From Campylobacter volucris (lineage in GTDB: Bacteria > Campylobacterota > Campylobacteria > Campylobacterales > Campylobacteraceae), in the NCBI RefSeq assembly GCF_008245045.1, contig NZ_CP043428.1, positions 186,001 through 250,000 of the forward strand: DNA of 64,000 nucleotides, written 5' to 3'. A program made the translations under genes and the position numbers. Below the pieces are notes generated by a model. That model searched no databases. It was not told the origin of the DNA and saw only the letters and a list, made by a program, of their open reading frames with translations. Positions 27,299 through 36,633 of this stretch are shown piece by piece. The first letter of the stretch is position 1; every line of letters begins with the position of its first letter.

Positions 27299-27631
27299 TT
27301 AATCACCATGTGTTGGATGATATTCAGCATCTATTTCATTGTTTTTAATAAATTCTTCTCTTGCTTTTTGACATCTTTCATCTCTTAATTTTCTATAAGC
27401 ATTTCTACTTTCTAATTCTTTTTCATTTAAGGGACGATCTTCTAAAAAAGAAATATGAAAATATGTATCATCTTTTTTACTAAATTTTTCATAAAATTCT
27501 ACATAGTCAAAATAATCTTTTTCACTTTGAAAATCAACACTCTCTTCAACATAAATTGTAGGTCCAAATCCTTTATGATTTTGTGTAAAATGTCCAAAAC
27601 CTGCTGCGTATTTTATTTGAAATGAATTCAT
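27299..27631 (-). CDS. Conserved hypothetical protein coupled to an ABC-F ATPase gene
   Basis: 110 residues, acidic-basic mixed, soluble, with no membrane segment. It starts MNSFQIKYAAGFGHFTQNHKG and ends in a histidine/charged tail, YHPTHGD. Aromatic residues (Tyr, Phe) are frequent in the middle (KDYFDYVEFYEKFSKKDD). No known domain recognised. Its ATG overlaps the stop of the upstream ABC-F gene by 4 bases, so they are cotranslated and may act in the same process. Confidence 0.7.
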   Translation of the reverse strand: MNSFQIKYAAGFGHFTQNHKGFGPTIYVEESVDFQSEKDYFDYVEFYEKFSKKDDTYFHISFLEDRPLNEKELESRNAYRKLRDERCQKAREEFIKNNEIDAEYHPTHGD

Positions 27632-29202
27632 TCTAAACCTCCTAAAAATTCATCATAACTTCCTTTAAAATCTGTCAATTTTCCATCTTCTAAAAGCCAA
27701 ATTCTATTTGCAAAGGCACTGATTAATTCTCTATCGTGACTTATGCAAATTACACAACCTTTAAAATTATACAAAGCTTCACCTAGTGCTATAATGCTTT
27801 CTAAATCCAAATGGTTATTTGGTTCATCTAAAAGCAAGAAATTCCCACGCTCTAGCATAAGTTTTGAAAGCATTAAGCGGTGTTTTTCACCCCCACTTAA
27901 ACTCAAAGCTTTTTTTTCTTGATCACTTCCGCTAAAAAGCATTCTTCCAAGACATTTACGAATTTCATCTAAATCTTTAAATTTTTCACTCATTAGCCAC
28001 TCATAAAGCTTTAAATCTTCATTGATTAAATTAGTAGTATCTTGGGCAAAATATCCCATTTCTATGGTAGCACCTAGATGTATATGACCATTATCAGGTT
28101 CTAATTTTGAAGCAATGATTTTAGCTAAAGTGCTTTTGCCTACACCATTTGCTCCGATTAATGCTATTTTATCTCCTTTTTCAAGTTTTAAATTTAAATT
28201 TTCAAACAAAACTTTATCATAAGTTTTACTGATACCTTTTAATTCTAAAACTTCATTTCCTATCTCCCTGTTGGTTCTAAAAACTATGCTAGGATCACGC
28301 CTACTTGAGGTTTTAATTTCTTCTAGTTCAAGTTTTTCTAAAGCTTTGGCCCTGCTTGTAGCTTGTTTAGCCTTTGATGCGTTTGCACTAAAACGGCGTA
28401 TGAAATTTTCTAGCTCTTCTCTTTCTTTTAGAGTTTTATCGCGTTTGAGTTCAGCTTGTTTAGCAAGCAAGGTTGAGGCCATATACCAATCATCATAATT
28501 TCCTGCAAAATCGCGTATTTGTTTAAAATCAACATCTAAAATTCTTGTGCAAACTTTATTTAAAAAATGCCTATCGTGGCTGATTACTACTAAGGTTCCT
28601 TCATGTCTTAAAAGTTCATTTTCAAGCCAAGAAATTGCTTCTAAATCAAGGTTATTTGTAGGCTCATCTAAAAATAAAATATCCGCACCTAAAAATAAAA
28701 CTTGAGCTAGTAATACCTTAAATTTGTCAGCACTTTGCAAGGTACTCATTAAGGCGTTAAAATCTTTGATATTTAAAGAGCTTAAAATTTTTTCACATCT
28801 AAGCTCACAATCATAGTTTGGATCCTCTTCTGCTGTGATAATTTCAAGTTCGCTTAATCTATCATTGATTTCATCGGTAAATTCTTCGCTCATATAAAGT
28901 TTTTCTTTTTCTTTTAGTGCATCGTATAATCTTTTATTTGCACACATTACCGCATCTTTTATAGTGTAATTTTCAAAGGCAAATTGATCTTGACCTAAAA
29001 CAGCGATTTTTAAATTTGGATCTATACAAATTTCTCCACTACTTGATTCTATTTGGCCTGAGAGAATTTTTAAAAAGGTTGATTTTCCTGCGCCGTTTGC
29101 TCCTATAAGTCCATATCTTTCACCACGATTTAATTTTAAATTTACATCTTCAAATAAAAGTTGATTTGCAAAACGCATCGTAAGATTTTTAACTTCTACC
29201 AT
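27628..29202 (-). CDS. ABC-F family ribosome-associated ATPase
   Basis: A 524-residue protein with two ABC ATPase domains and no membrane segments. First Walker A GLIGANGAGKSTFLKIL (about 31-47), second ALIGANGVGKSTLAKII; the signature LSGGEKHRLMLSKLML is in the second half, and both Walker B motifs end in DEPTNNLDL/DEPNNHLDL. The linker between domains (about 240-300) is charged and helical, like the P-site tRNA interaction motif. ABC-F factors such as EttA and YbiT bind the ribosomal E site to relieve stalled translation or confer antibiotic protection. The subfamily resembles YbiT; an exact assignment needs a phylogeny. Confidence 0.88.
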   Translation of the reverse strand: MVEVKNLTMRFANQLLFEDVNLKLNRGERYGLIGANGAGKSTFLKILSGQIESSSGEICIDPNLKIAVLGQDQFAFENYTIKDAVMCANKRLYDALKEKEKLYMSEEFTDEINDRLSELEIITAEEDPNYDCELRCEKILSSLNIKDFNALMSTLQSADKFKVLLAQVLFLGADILFLDEPTNNLDLEAISWLENELLRHEGTLVVISHDRHFLNKVCTRILDVDFKQIRDFAGNYDDWYMASTLLAKQAELKRDKTLKEREELENFIRRFSANASKAKQATSRAKALEKLELEEIKTSSRRDPSIVFRTNREIGNEVLELKGISKTYDKVLFENLNLKLEKGDKIALIGANGVGKSTLAKIIASKLEPDNGHIHLGATIEMGYFAQDTTNLINEDLKLYEWLMSEKFKDLDEIRKCLGRMLFSGSDQEKKALSLSGGEKHRLMLSKLMLERGNFLLLDEPNNHLDLESIIALGEALYNFKGCVICISHDRELISAFANRIWLLEDGKLTDFKGSYDEFLGGLE

Positions 29203-29255
29203 TAATATCCTTGCAATATTTTTGCTATAATTTTAACAAAAAAAGGTTTATTGTT

Positions 29256-30257
29256 TTGGATTTTTCTTATTTGCTATTAAAAACTCTTCCAAGTGTTACT
29301 TTAGTATTAAATATTTTAGCTTTATTTTTAGCTTATTTTTTCAAGCAAAATAAAATTTTTTTCTTGCTTTTGTTGATTTTATGTGCTAGGGCTTTATCTT
29401 TGGTAGCTAGTGAATACCAAGCACATTTGTTTATTTCTATATTTTTACCATTTTCTTTTGTGCTTTTTGTCTTTTTACAAGATAGCAAACTTGTATTTGA
29501 AAAGATAAATTTGGTTAAAATTGCTTATATAGCTTTTATGATTTTGCTTGCTTTTTTACTTAGTACAAATACAAATTTTAACGCAAATATAGCAAGTGAA
29601 ATTTTCAATTTTCCTTCGTATTTTTTTAAACCTATTAGCGAGCTTAGTTTTTGCGTTTTTTGGGTAGGATTTTTGTTTTTATTGTTTTCTTATTTGAAAA
29701 ACAATGATTTTCATTTTTTACTAGCTTATATGGGCTTAAGTGTGCAGTTTTTGTTTTATAATAATATTGATTTAGGATATTATGAATTTGCTTCTTTGGT
29801 TTTTATAGTATTTTTAGCTTACAAAGCCTATAAAATAGCTTTTTTTGACACTCTTACAAATTTACCTAATTTAAAAGCGTTAAGAAGATATTCTCAAGGA
29901 CTTGAAAATTTTCATTTAGCAGTGATTGAACTTAAAAATCTTAATGAAATTTATCATCAAAATGGCATTTTTGCGCAAGAATATATTTTGCATTCTTTTG
30001 CAAAAATTTTAAAAAAAGCACTACATGCTAGAATTTTTAAAGATGATAAGGATTATTTTATCATCGTGTTTGAAAATGAAAATGTAGCTTTTATACAAAG
30101 TAAATTACAAATGCTTGAAAATTTTGTGCAAAAATATGATTTTGAATTCAAAGAACAACGCGTTAAATTAGAAATCAAACTTTGTTTATCCAATGAAAAT
30201 GATAATATAGAAAATTCTATCAAACAAGCCAAATTAGAATTAAAAAAACAAAAATAA
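29256..30257 (+). CDS. Membrane protein with a degenerate GGDEF-like domain
   Basis: About 333 residues. The N-terminal half has six or seven hydrophobic segments; the C-terminal half begins AFFDTLTNLPNLKALRRYSQ, which is the typical entry of a GGDEF diguanylate cyclase domain. The catalytic motif, however, reads DKDYF where GGDEF is expected, so cyclic-di-GMP synthesis is unlikely. It may instead sense or scaffold. I start at TTG 29256, preceded by AAAAAAAGG, because upstream in-frame sequence lacks a good start. The phosphohexomutase gene follows 11 bases later. Confidence 0.72.
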   Translation: MDFSYLLLKTLPSVTLVLNILALFLAYFFKQNKIFFLLLLILCARALSLVASEYQAHLFISIFLPFSFVLFVFLQDSKLVFEKINLVKIAYIAFMILLAFLLSTNTNFNANIASEIFNFPSYFFKPISELSFCVFWVGFLFLLFSYLKNNDFHFLLAYMGLSVQFLFYNNIDLGYYEFASLVFIVFLAYKAYKIAFFDTLTNLPNLKALRRYSQGLENFHLAVIELKNLNEIYHQNGIFAQEYILHSFAKILKKALHARIFKDDKDYFIIVFENENVAFIQSKLQMLENFVQKYDFEFKEQRVKLEIKLCLSNENDNIENSIKQAKLELKKQK

Positions 30258-30268
30258 AAGGAAATAAA

Positions 30269-31633
30269 ATGTTAGATTTAATTTTTAGAGAATACGACAT
30301 CAGAGGGCTTTTTCCAAGTGAATTAAATGAAAAAAGTGTTAAGGCTATAGGCTATGTTTTAGGTTTAGTTATGAAAGAGAAAAATTGCAAAAAAGTTAGC
30401 ATAGGATATGATGCAAGATATAGTGCCAATGAACTTTTTAATTATTTAGTAAGTGGATTAAACAAGGCCAATTTGCAAATTTTTGACATAGGTTTGGCGC
30501 CAACTCCTGTTGGGTATTTTAGTTTGTTTTTTGATGAGATTTTTGATGCAAATATTATGATAACAGGTTCTCATAATCCTAAAGAATATAATGGTTTTAA
30601 AATTACCATACAAAAACAAAGTTTTTTTGGAGAGAATTTAAAAGCTCTTTCTAAGAAAGTGCAAGAATATTTAAATTTAACAATAGAAGATAATTTTACA
30701 TGCGAAAAATATGATGTAAAAAATTTGTATATAGATTTTTTGGCTAAGCAATTTGATCATTTGAAAAACTATAAAGAAAAAATCATCATAGATTGTGCTA
30801 ATGGAGCTACTGGTGTGATTATAAAGCCTTTAGTAGAAAAATTAGGTTTAAATGCGCAAATTTTGTTTGAAAATCCAGATGGAAATTTCCCAAATCACGC
30901 TCCTGATCCAACAGAAATTGAAAATTTACACGCACTACAAAATGCTTTAAAAGAAGATGAAAATGCCAAGATGGGCTTTGCTTTTGATGGAGATGGAGAT
31001 CGTTTGGTAGTAGCTAGTAAAGATTATGTGTTTAAAGGAGATGAACTTTGTTATTTATTTGCTAAAAATATTGACAATCCTAGGGTTTTGGGCGAGGTTA
31101 AATGCTCTAAAAATCTTTTTGATGAGGTAGCTAAATTTGGTTTTATTATGATGGGTAAAACAGGACATTCTAACATCAAAGCAATGATGAAAGAGTATAA
31201 TATTGACCTAGCAGCAGAACTTAGTGGGCATATTTTCTTTAAAGATAGATATTTTGGTTATGATGATGGAATTTATGCATTTTTAAGAACCTTAGAACTT
31301 TTAGCTAAAAATTATGATTTCCAAACAATGCTTAATCAATTACCAAAATTATATTCTAGTGAAGAAATAAAACTAAAAGTAAGTGAAGAAAACAAATTTA
31401 AAATCATAGAAAAATTTAAAGAAAAAGTAAAAGCCAATGCCTTTGAAAATGTGCTTGAGTGCAATGAAATTGATGGAATAAGAATTATTTTTAAAGATGG
31501 ATGGGTGCTTTTGCGTGCTTCAAATACAAGTCCATATCTTATCATGCGAAGTGAAGCTACGACTTTAGAATTTAAAGATTTTTTAGAAACAAAGGCAAAA
31601 GAATTATTTTATGAAATTTTGAATTTAGAATAA
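30269..31633 (+). CDS. Phosphomannomutase/phosphoglucomutase
   Basis: A 454-residue alpha-D-phosphohexomutase. The active-site serine loop is MITGSHNPKEYNGFK (about 97-111), the magnesium loop GFAFDGDGDRLVV (about 235-247), the sugar-binding loop AELSGHIFF, and the phosphate-binding loop RASNTSPYLIMR near the end. All four domains are present. It interconverts 1- and 6-phosphates of mannose or glucose for cell-surface glycans. Specificity is not visible. It probably shares a transcript with the preceding membrane protein. Confidence 0.9.
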   Translation: MLDLIFREYDIRGLFPSELNEKSVKAIGYVLGLVMKEKNCKKVSIGYDARYSANELFNYLVSGLNKANLQIFDIGLAPTPVGYFSLFFDEIFDANIMITGSHNPKEYNGFKITIQKQSFFGENLKALSKKVQEYLNLTIEDNFTCEKYDVKNLYIDFLAKQFDHLKNYKEKIIIDCANGATGVIIKPLVEKLGLNAQILFENPDGNFPNHAPDPTEIENLHALQNALKEDENAKMGFAFDGDGDRLVVASKDYVFKGDELCYLFAKNIDNPRVLGEVKCSKNLFDEVAKFGFIMMGKTGHSNIKAMMKEYNIDLAAELSGHIFFKDRYFGYDDGIYAFLRTLELLAKNYDFQTMLNQLPKLYSSEEIKLKVSEENKFKIIEKFKEKVKANAFENVLECNEIDGIRIIFKDGWVLLRASNTSPYLIMRSEATTLEFKDFLETKAKELFYEILNLE

Positions 31634-31741
31634 TATTAATTAAATAAATATTTAAAAATTTTTTTATATAAAAATTCATATAATACAATTTTATTATTTA
31701 AACTAATAGATAATAAAATATTATTATTAAAAGAATTTTTT

Positions 31742-32299
31742 ATGATAAAGTGGTCAAACGAATATAGTGTTGATAATGAAACTATAGATAAGCAACATAA
31801 GAATTTATTTGAGATTGCACAAAAAGCTTATTTTATGGTAGATCGCCATGTAAGTGTATCTGATATAAAACTTGTTTTAATTGAGCTTTTTGAGTATATA
31901 AAAATTCATTTTAAATATGAAGAAGAATATATGGAAGCAATAGGCTATCCAGATTTAACTCAGCATAAAAAAATTCATAAAGAAATCACTTCTTCTTTGA
32001 TTGATTTGGTTAAAAATATAAAAACAATTAATGATTTAAAAGAAAAATTAAATATTATTATTGAAAAATGGCTTGTAGAGCATATTTTGACAGAAGATAT
32101 GAAATATCATCGATACGAAGAACAAAATCGAAGTTATCAGCTAGAAATAGACAATACAAGTAAAAAAGATTCTAATCAGCATATTATTTATGTTTGTGAT
32201 TGTAAAAATCATAAAATTCCTTATGATGTGCATTTAACAATATGTAATGGAAAAAAATATATTTGCAAAATATGTAAAAAAGAATTGGTAGAGTTATAG
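31742..32299 (+). CDS. Bacteriohemerythrin with C-terminal cysteine-rich tail (copy 1)
   Basis: A 185-residue protein. All seven diiron ligands of a bacteriohemerythrin are present: His19, His56, Glu60, His75, His79, His114 and Asp119, in the expected four-helix spacing. Unlike plain hemerythrins of about 135 residues it has a tail with five cysteines (residues 152, 154, 168, 175, 178; CxC...CxxC), suggesting a zinc knuckle or a metal/redox site. Hemerythrins bind O2 and in Campylobacter are linked with protection of iron-sulfur enzymes and aerotaxis. A near-identical architecture follows 1 base later. The preceding 108 bases are gene-free, AT-rich and hold an imperfect palindrome near 31710. 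Confidence 0.86.
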   Translation: MIKWSNEYSVDNETIDKQHKNLFEIAQKAYFMVDRHVSVSDIKLVLIELFEYIKIHFKYEEEYMEAIGYPDLTQHKKIHKEITSSLIDLVKNIKTINDLKEKLNIIIEKWLVEHILTEDMKYHRYEEQNRSYQLEIDNTSKKDSNQHIIYVCDCKNHKIPYDVHLTICNGKKYICKICKKELVEL

Positions 32300-32300
32300 G

Positions 32301-32891
32301 ATGGATACATTTCCTATATGGAGTGATAAATTTAGCATAGATGAACCCAATATAGATTTACAACATCAAACTCTTTTTGACCTAGCAAATAAAGCAGCTA
32401 AACTACTAAATAGACATATATATAAAATAGAAATTAAAGAATTGCTAACTGAATTTTTTGATTATATGAAAATACATTTTAAAGATGAAGAAGATTACAT
32501 GTCTTCTATAAATTATCCATATTTACTAGAACACAAAGCTATGCATAAAAAAATTATTAAAGAAATGAGTGTTTTGTTAAATGAATGTAATACCACTAAT
32601 GATTTAAAAGAAAGATTATATGAAATAGTTTCGATATGGTTATTAGAGCATATTGTAGAACATGATATGATGATAAATATATGGAAAAAAAGTAATTTAA
32701 AAATAGAAGAAAAGAAAAATATTGTTGAAGAAAAAATATTTGATTATGTGTGTGGATGTGAAAATTTCACTCATAAAGTAGATTATGGAATACATATTAA
32801 AATTAAATATCTTAATGCATTATATAAATGTAAAAAATGCTTTAAAGAACTTGTTTATGCAGCTCAAGATAATAATGAAGAATTAAAATGA
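32301..32891 (+). CDS. Bacteriohemerythrin with C-terminal cysteine-rich tail (copy 2)
   Basis: 196 residues, the tandem paralogue of the upstream gene. Ligand motifs are retained: DLQHQTLFD (His22), KIHFKDEEDYM, LEHKAMHKKI and LEHIVEHDM. The tail again has CxC...CxxC (YVCGCENF and KCKKCFKEL). Overall identity between the copies is moderate, so the duplication is old. Cotranscription is certain from the one-base gap. The last 9 bases overlap the 3' end of the convergent tilS. Confidence 0.86.
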   Translation: MDTFPIWSDKFSIDEPNIDLQHQTLFDLANKAAKLLNRHIYKIEIKELLTEFFDYMKIHFKDEEDYMSSINYPYLLEHKAMHKKIIKEMSVLLNECNTTNDLKERLYEIVSIWLLEHIVEHDMMINIWKKSNLKIEEKKNIVEEKIFDYVCGCENFTHKVDYGIHIKIKYLNALYKCKKCFKELVYAAQDNNEELK

Positions 32892-33857
32892 ATCCAACGC
32901 TTGGTTTAATTCTTTTAAACTAATATCTTTTAAAAAGCAAAATGCTCTTAGTAATTTTGGAATTTTCATTTTTCTGCAATTTTCTCTAAATTCTTTTGGA
33001 ATTTTTTCACACTTAATAAAAGGAAAAATTAAAGCTTTATCATACATATAAACTATGGCTATTTTATGAGAAATTACTCCATCGTGTTTTAAAGCTTCTT
33101 GGCGTTGTTTGGTGCTTAAAAGTATTCCTAAATGTTTAAAGCATTTAGCAATGATATTTTCTTGTTTTAAACATATGTAAATTCCATGAAAGATTTTAAA
33201 ATTATCATCAAAAAACGATAAATCATTTTGCAAGTATTTAAAACTATTTTTTATACCTTTTTCAAATTTAAGCAAAAATTCATTTGCATAATTAATTCTT
33301 ATATGATTTCTAAAATATTTCTCATTATCATTGCTTTCATCGTGAAAATATTTGATTTTTTTATCATCTAAAAATTTTAAAATTTCTTTTTTTGAAGTTT
33401 CTATTAAAGGTCTAACTATAGTAAAATTTTTCCTTTTTTCAATATCCTTAAAACCTAAAAGCTCAAAAAGTCCAGCACCTTTGCTAAATTGCATTAAAAA
33501 CCACTCAAATTTATCATTTAAATTATGCGCTAAAATCAAATTTTTATATCCATATTTAAAACAAATTTCATCAAAAAATTCATAACGCACAACTCTTGCA
33601 TTTGCTTCAAAATTTTTTTCTATTTTAGGTGCTATTTTTATATAAATTTTTTTATTATATTTTTTTGCCAATTCTTTAGCACTTTGCTCTTCTATATCAC
33701 TACTTAAACGAGTTTTATAATTTATCAAAGCAAGATTAAATTCTATATTTTGCTCTAAAAGCATAAAAAACAAAGCACTAGAATCACTTCCATGAGAAAA
33801 AGCTAATAAATTTTTTTCATTTTTTAATAAATTTAAATATTTATCATCTATAAACAT
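32883..33857 (-). CDS. tilS: tRNA(Ile)-lysidine synthase
   Basis: A 324-residue PP-loop ATPase. The nucleotide loop reads LLAFSHGSDSSALFFML, i.e. SHGSDS in place of the usual SGGxDS, and LILAHNLNDKFEWFLMQFSKGAGL is the TilS-specific segment. It converts C34 of the AUA-reading isoleucine tRNA to lysidine, an essential step. The C-terminal domain is short, as in other Campylobacterota. It follows rimO on the same strand, in the tilS-rimO order also found in C. jejuni. Confidence 0.88.
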   Translation of the reverse strand: MFIDDKYLNLLKNEKNLLAFSHGSDSSALFFMLLEQNIEFNLALINYKTRLSSDIEEQSAKELAKKYNKKIYIKIAPKIEKNFEANARVVRYEFFDEICFKYGYKNLILAHNLNDKFEWFLMQFSKGAGLFELLGFKDIEKRKNFTIVRPLIETSKKEILKFLDDKKIKYFHDESNDNEKYFRNHIRINYANEFLLKFEKGIKNSFKYLQNDLSFFDDNFKIFHGIYICLKQENIIAKCFKHLGILLSTKQRQEALKHDGVISHKIAIVYMYDKALIFPFIKCEKIPKEFRENCRKMKIPKLLRAFCFLKDISLKELNQALDSF

Positions 33858-33874
33858 TTTAATTCACAAACTAA

Positions 33875-35191
33875 TTATTTATCAACCTTTTTCAAAGTCT
33901 TAGCAATAAGCTTTTTATCTACACTTTCAAGCACTTCACACTCATAAAGTTCACCCATTATCAAATCACCACATTCACTTTCATTTATGAGAATTTCTCC
34001 ATCTATATTTCTATCCCAGCAAATATCCTTAGCTGCTATAAAAAATTCCCCTTCGCTACTTTGACCTTCGCAAAATGCATTAATTTTTTTACCTATTTGT
34101 TTATTTAAACTTTGCTCTATAGCTTCATCTACTATTTTTTCTATAACTTTTAATCTAGAATTTATAATCTTACTTGGAACTTGCTCCATATCAAAAGCAA
34201 CAGTATCTTCTTCTTTAGAATAAGCAAAAACGCTAATCCTATCAAATTTAAATTCTTTTAAAAACTCACAAAGTTCGTTAAAATCTTCATTACTCTCGCC
34301 TGGATGGCCAACTATAAAACCTGTTCTTAAAAAAGAATCTTTTGCATTTTTCATTAAATTTAAAAGCTCTAAAAGCCTCTTTTTATCACTTCCTCTTTTC
34401 ATAATTTTAAGCATTTTATCGCTTATATGCTGTAAAGGCATATCAAAATAATTTACAAAAATTTTAGAATTTATAATCTTTTCTATCAAAGCTTTAGTGG
34501 TACTAGTTGGATAAAGATATAAAATTCTAGCCGCTTTTATACCTTTGACATTTTCAATAGCATCTATAAGTTTTATAAGTCCATCTTTAATACCAAGATC
34601 AAGCATATAAGAACTACTATCTTGAGCGATGAAAGAAAAATCTTTATAACCTTTATCAACAAGAGTTTTAACTTCATTTACTATGCTTTCTAAGGATCTA
34701 GATTTTAATTTACCTTTAAAGGTTGGTATAGCACAAAATGAGCATTTTTGATTACAGCCTTCAGATATTTTTATAAATGCATGATAATTTGATCCTGTTA
34801 TGACACGCTTTGTGTTTGCATCTTGCAAATAAGTAGAATTTGAAAAAACATTAGTTTTTTTAAGTATCATTTCATCTATTTTTTCATAATCACCCACACC
34901 ACTAAACAAATCTACTTCAGGCAATTCTTTCATCAATTCTTCTTTATAACGCTGCATTAAACAGCCAGTTACAACCAATAAAGAATCTTTTTTTCTTTGC
35001 TCATGTAAATTTAAAATAGCTTCTATGCTTTCTTTTTTAGCACTTTCTATAAAACCACAAGTATTTACTATCAAAACATCAGCAATGCTTGGCTCATCAC
35101 AAATTTCATAATTGCTTAATCTCCCAAGCATTATCTCGCTATCTACTAAATTTTTATTACACCCTAAAGACATTAAAAAAAGTTTTGGCAT
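33875..35191 (-). CDS. rimO: Ribosomal protein S12 methylthiotransferase RimO
   Basis: A 438-residue radical-SAM methylthiotransferase. The N-terminal UPF0004 domain has cysteines in [25 protein letters not shown] and VTGCLMQRY; the radical-SAM triad is [19 protein letters not shown]. The radical-SAM segment and [15 protein letters not shown] fit RimO rather than MiaB. The C-terminal TRAM domain is present. I start at ATG 35191; a GTG three codons upstream is possible. Immediately upstream lies the left direct repeat of the acyl cassette, so its original promoter region may have been changed by the insertion. Confidence 0.9.
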   Translation of the reverse strand: MPKLFLMSLGCNKNLVDSEIMLGRLSNYEICDEPSIADVLIVNTCGFIESAKKESIEAILNLHEQRKKDSLLVVTGCLMQRYKEELMKELPEVDLFSGVGDYEKIDEMILKKTNVFSNSTYLQDANTKRVITGSNYHAFIKISEGCNQKCSFCAIPTFKGKLKSRSLESIVNEVKTLVDKGYKDFSFIAQDSSSYMLDLGIKDGLIKLIDAIENVKGIKAARILYLYPTSTTKALIEKIINSKIFVNYFDMPLQHISDKMLKIMKRGSDKKRLLELLNLMKNAKDSFLRTGFIVGHPGESNEDFNELCEFLKEFKFDRISVFAYSKEEDTVAFDMEQVPSKIINSRLKVIEKIVDEAIEQSLNKQIGKKINAFCEGQSSEGEFFIAAKDICWDRNIDGEILINESECGDLIMGELYECEVLESVDKKLIAKTLKKVDK

Positions 35192-35215
35192 TTTTATCAC
35201 TTTAAATTTTATTTT

Positions 35216-35282
35216 TTTGCTAAAATTACAATTTATGATTATATCAAAAATTAGAGAGATTATTTATGGATGATTACAAATA
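35216..35282 (+). repeat. Left direct repeat: fossil of the prfB promoter, leader and first codons
   Basis: This stretch aligns with 39307-39374 over 68 columns with 60 identities and a single 1-base gap. It contains the same extended -10 (TGCTAAAAT), the leader, and an ATG at 35266 that reads M-D-D-Y-K then TAA, against M-D-N-Y-E at the real prfB. It therefore marks where prfB once began and where the cassette was inserted. Since the promoter is retained, it could drive RNA antisense to the AMP-ligase gene. Confidence 0.88.
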
Positions 35283-35301
35283 ATACAGATGGGTAAATAT
35301 A

Positions 35302-36633
35302 TTACTTTCTCACTTTTTTAAATCTTTCACTAACTTCTAAACTTTCTACTATATCAACTTTTGTTGGAATTTTATATGAAGCTAATTTATCTTTGCAAAA
35401 GAGTCTAATTTCTTTTTTAAGCTCTAAAGAATTTATATTTTTTTCTTTAGTTAAAACAACCTTTAAGCATACACTTTGTCCAGTTAGTGGATTACTTTGT
35501 CCATATACTAAACAATCTTGTATGAAAGGAATTTGAAAAATAATACCTTCAACTTCTTGAGGTAAAACTTTTTCTCCACCAACATTTATAATTTCTTTGT
35601 TTCTTCCTACAATTTTAATATATTCTTCACCATTTTCATTTATTACTTCAACTAAATCTCCGCTAGCAAAATATCCATCATCTGTAAAAACAGAATTATC
35701 AGCATTTAAATAACCCAAACTTTGAGTATTGCTTTTAAGATATAATTCACCTTCTATGATTTTATATTCAACATTTTCTAATTTAATAAAATCTTTATAG
35801 CTTTTAGTTTGAGTTATACCAACTTCACTAGTGCCAAATGTTTGATGAAATTTTACTTTTGGAAATTCTTGTTTTAATTTATCAAGTAATGTCTCTGGCA
35901 TTTTTTCTGTTCCATAAGTAATCAATCTTAAAGAACTAAAATCATAATTATTCATAACATTAAAAGCTAGCATTAAACTTAATAAAGAAGGAGAAGCTGG
36001 TAATAACGATATCTTATATTTTTCTATATTTTCAGCTAAATATTCTACATTCTTTCTATCTTTAATAGCTACTCCGCAAGCATTCATACTAAGACAATTA
36101 AAAAGAGTATTTAATCCACCTATATGATCAAACATTAAAAAAAGCAAAATATTAATATTTTTTGTTTTTTTATTTAAATACGAAGATGTAATTTTATCTA
36201 AATCATGAATTATTGCTTTAGGTTTTCCAGTGCTTCCACTAGAAAATAAAATTAAACCTGGTTTATTTTCTTTAATTAATCTATCTACTAAAGGATGGTT
36301 TATGCTATCATCATTTTTTAAAATAATTTCTCCATTATTAAATACAAGATCGCATCTAACTTCTTTAAGTTTATTTTCTATTTCTTTTTTATCTACAAAC
36401 GGTATTATTATTTTATTTAATTCTATACAAGCTAACAATAAACTTATACTTTCAAAATCGTAATCACCTATAATGCCGATTATATTAGCAGTAGTAGAAT
36501 TTAATAAATTTATATTTTTAAGAACATTTTCACTTAATTGCGAATAAGTATATATAATATTTTCATAAATCAAAGCATTATTATCTTTATTTGAAAATAT
36601 TTTTCTTAAAAAAATATTTTTAAAATTATGCAT
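35302..36633 (-). CDS. AMP-dependent acyl/aminoacyl ligase (ANL superfamily)
   Basis: A 443-residue adenylate-forming enzyme. Core motifs are visible: the P-loop-like LILFSSGSTGKPKAIIHD (about 130-147), TFGTSEVGITQT, the ATP-binding DDGYFASGDLVEV and KIVGRNKEIINVGGEKVLPQEVE. The end, VSERFKKVRK, is short but keeps lysines where the catalytic A10 lysine lies. It would activate a carboxylic or amino acid as AMP ester and load it onto a carrier, presumably the ACP two genes upstream. It overlaps the SDR gene by 8 bases. Domain order resembles ligases of flagellin-glycan or D-alanine pathways but the substrate cannot be read. Confidence 0.83.
   Translation of the reverse strand: MHNFKNIFLRKIFSNKDNNALIYENIIYTYSQLSENVLKNINLLNSTTANIIGIIGDYDFESISLLLACIELNKIIIPFVDKKEIENKLKEVRCDLVFNNGEIILKNDDSINHPLVDRLIKENKPGLILFSSGSTGKPKAIIHDLDKITSSYLNKKTKNINILLFLMFDHIGGLNTLFNCLSMNACGVAIKDRKNVEYLAENIEKYKISLLPASPSLLSLMLAFNVMNNYDFSSLRLITYGTEKMPETLLDKLKQEFPKVKFHQTFGTSEVGITQTKSYKDFIKLENVEYKIIEGELYLKSNTQSLGYLNADNSVFTDDGYFASGDLVEVINENGEEYIKIVGRNKEIINVGGEKVLPQEVEGIIFQIPFIQDCLVYGQSNPLTGQSVCLKVVLTKEKNINSLELKKEIRLFCKDKLASYKIPTKVDIVESLEVSERFKKVRK

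Noticed and set aside
31634-31741. Possible small RNA or tRNA in the 108-base gap before the hemerythrins
   Set aside because: Sequence is almost entirely A and T with no cloverleaf or stable hairpin; probably only promoter DNA.
35266-35283. A possible small gene MDDYK in the left repeat
   Set aside because: It is five codons long and homologous to the prfB start, so it is a remnant, not a gene.
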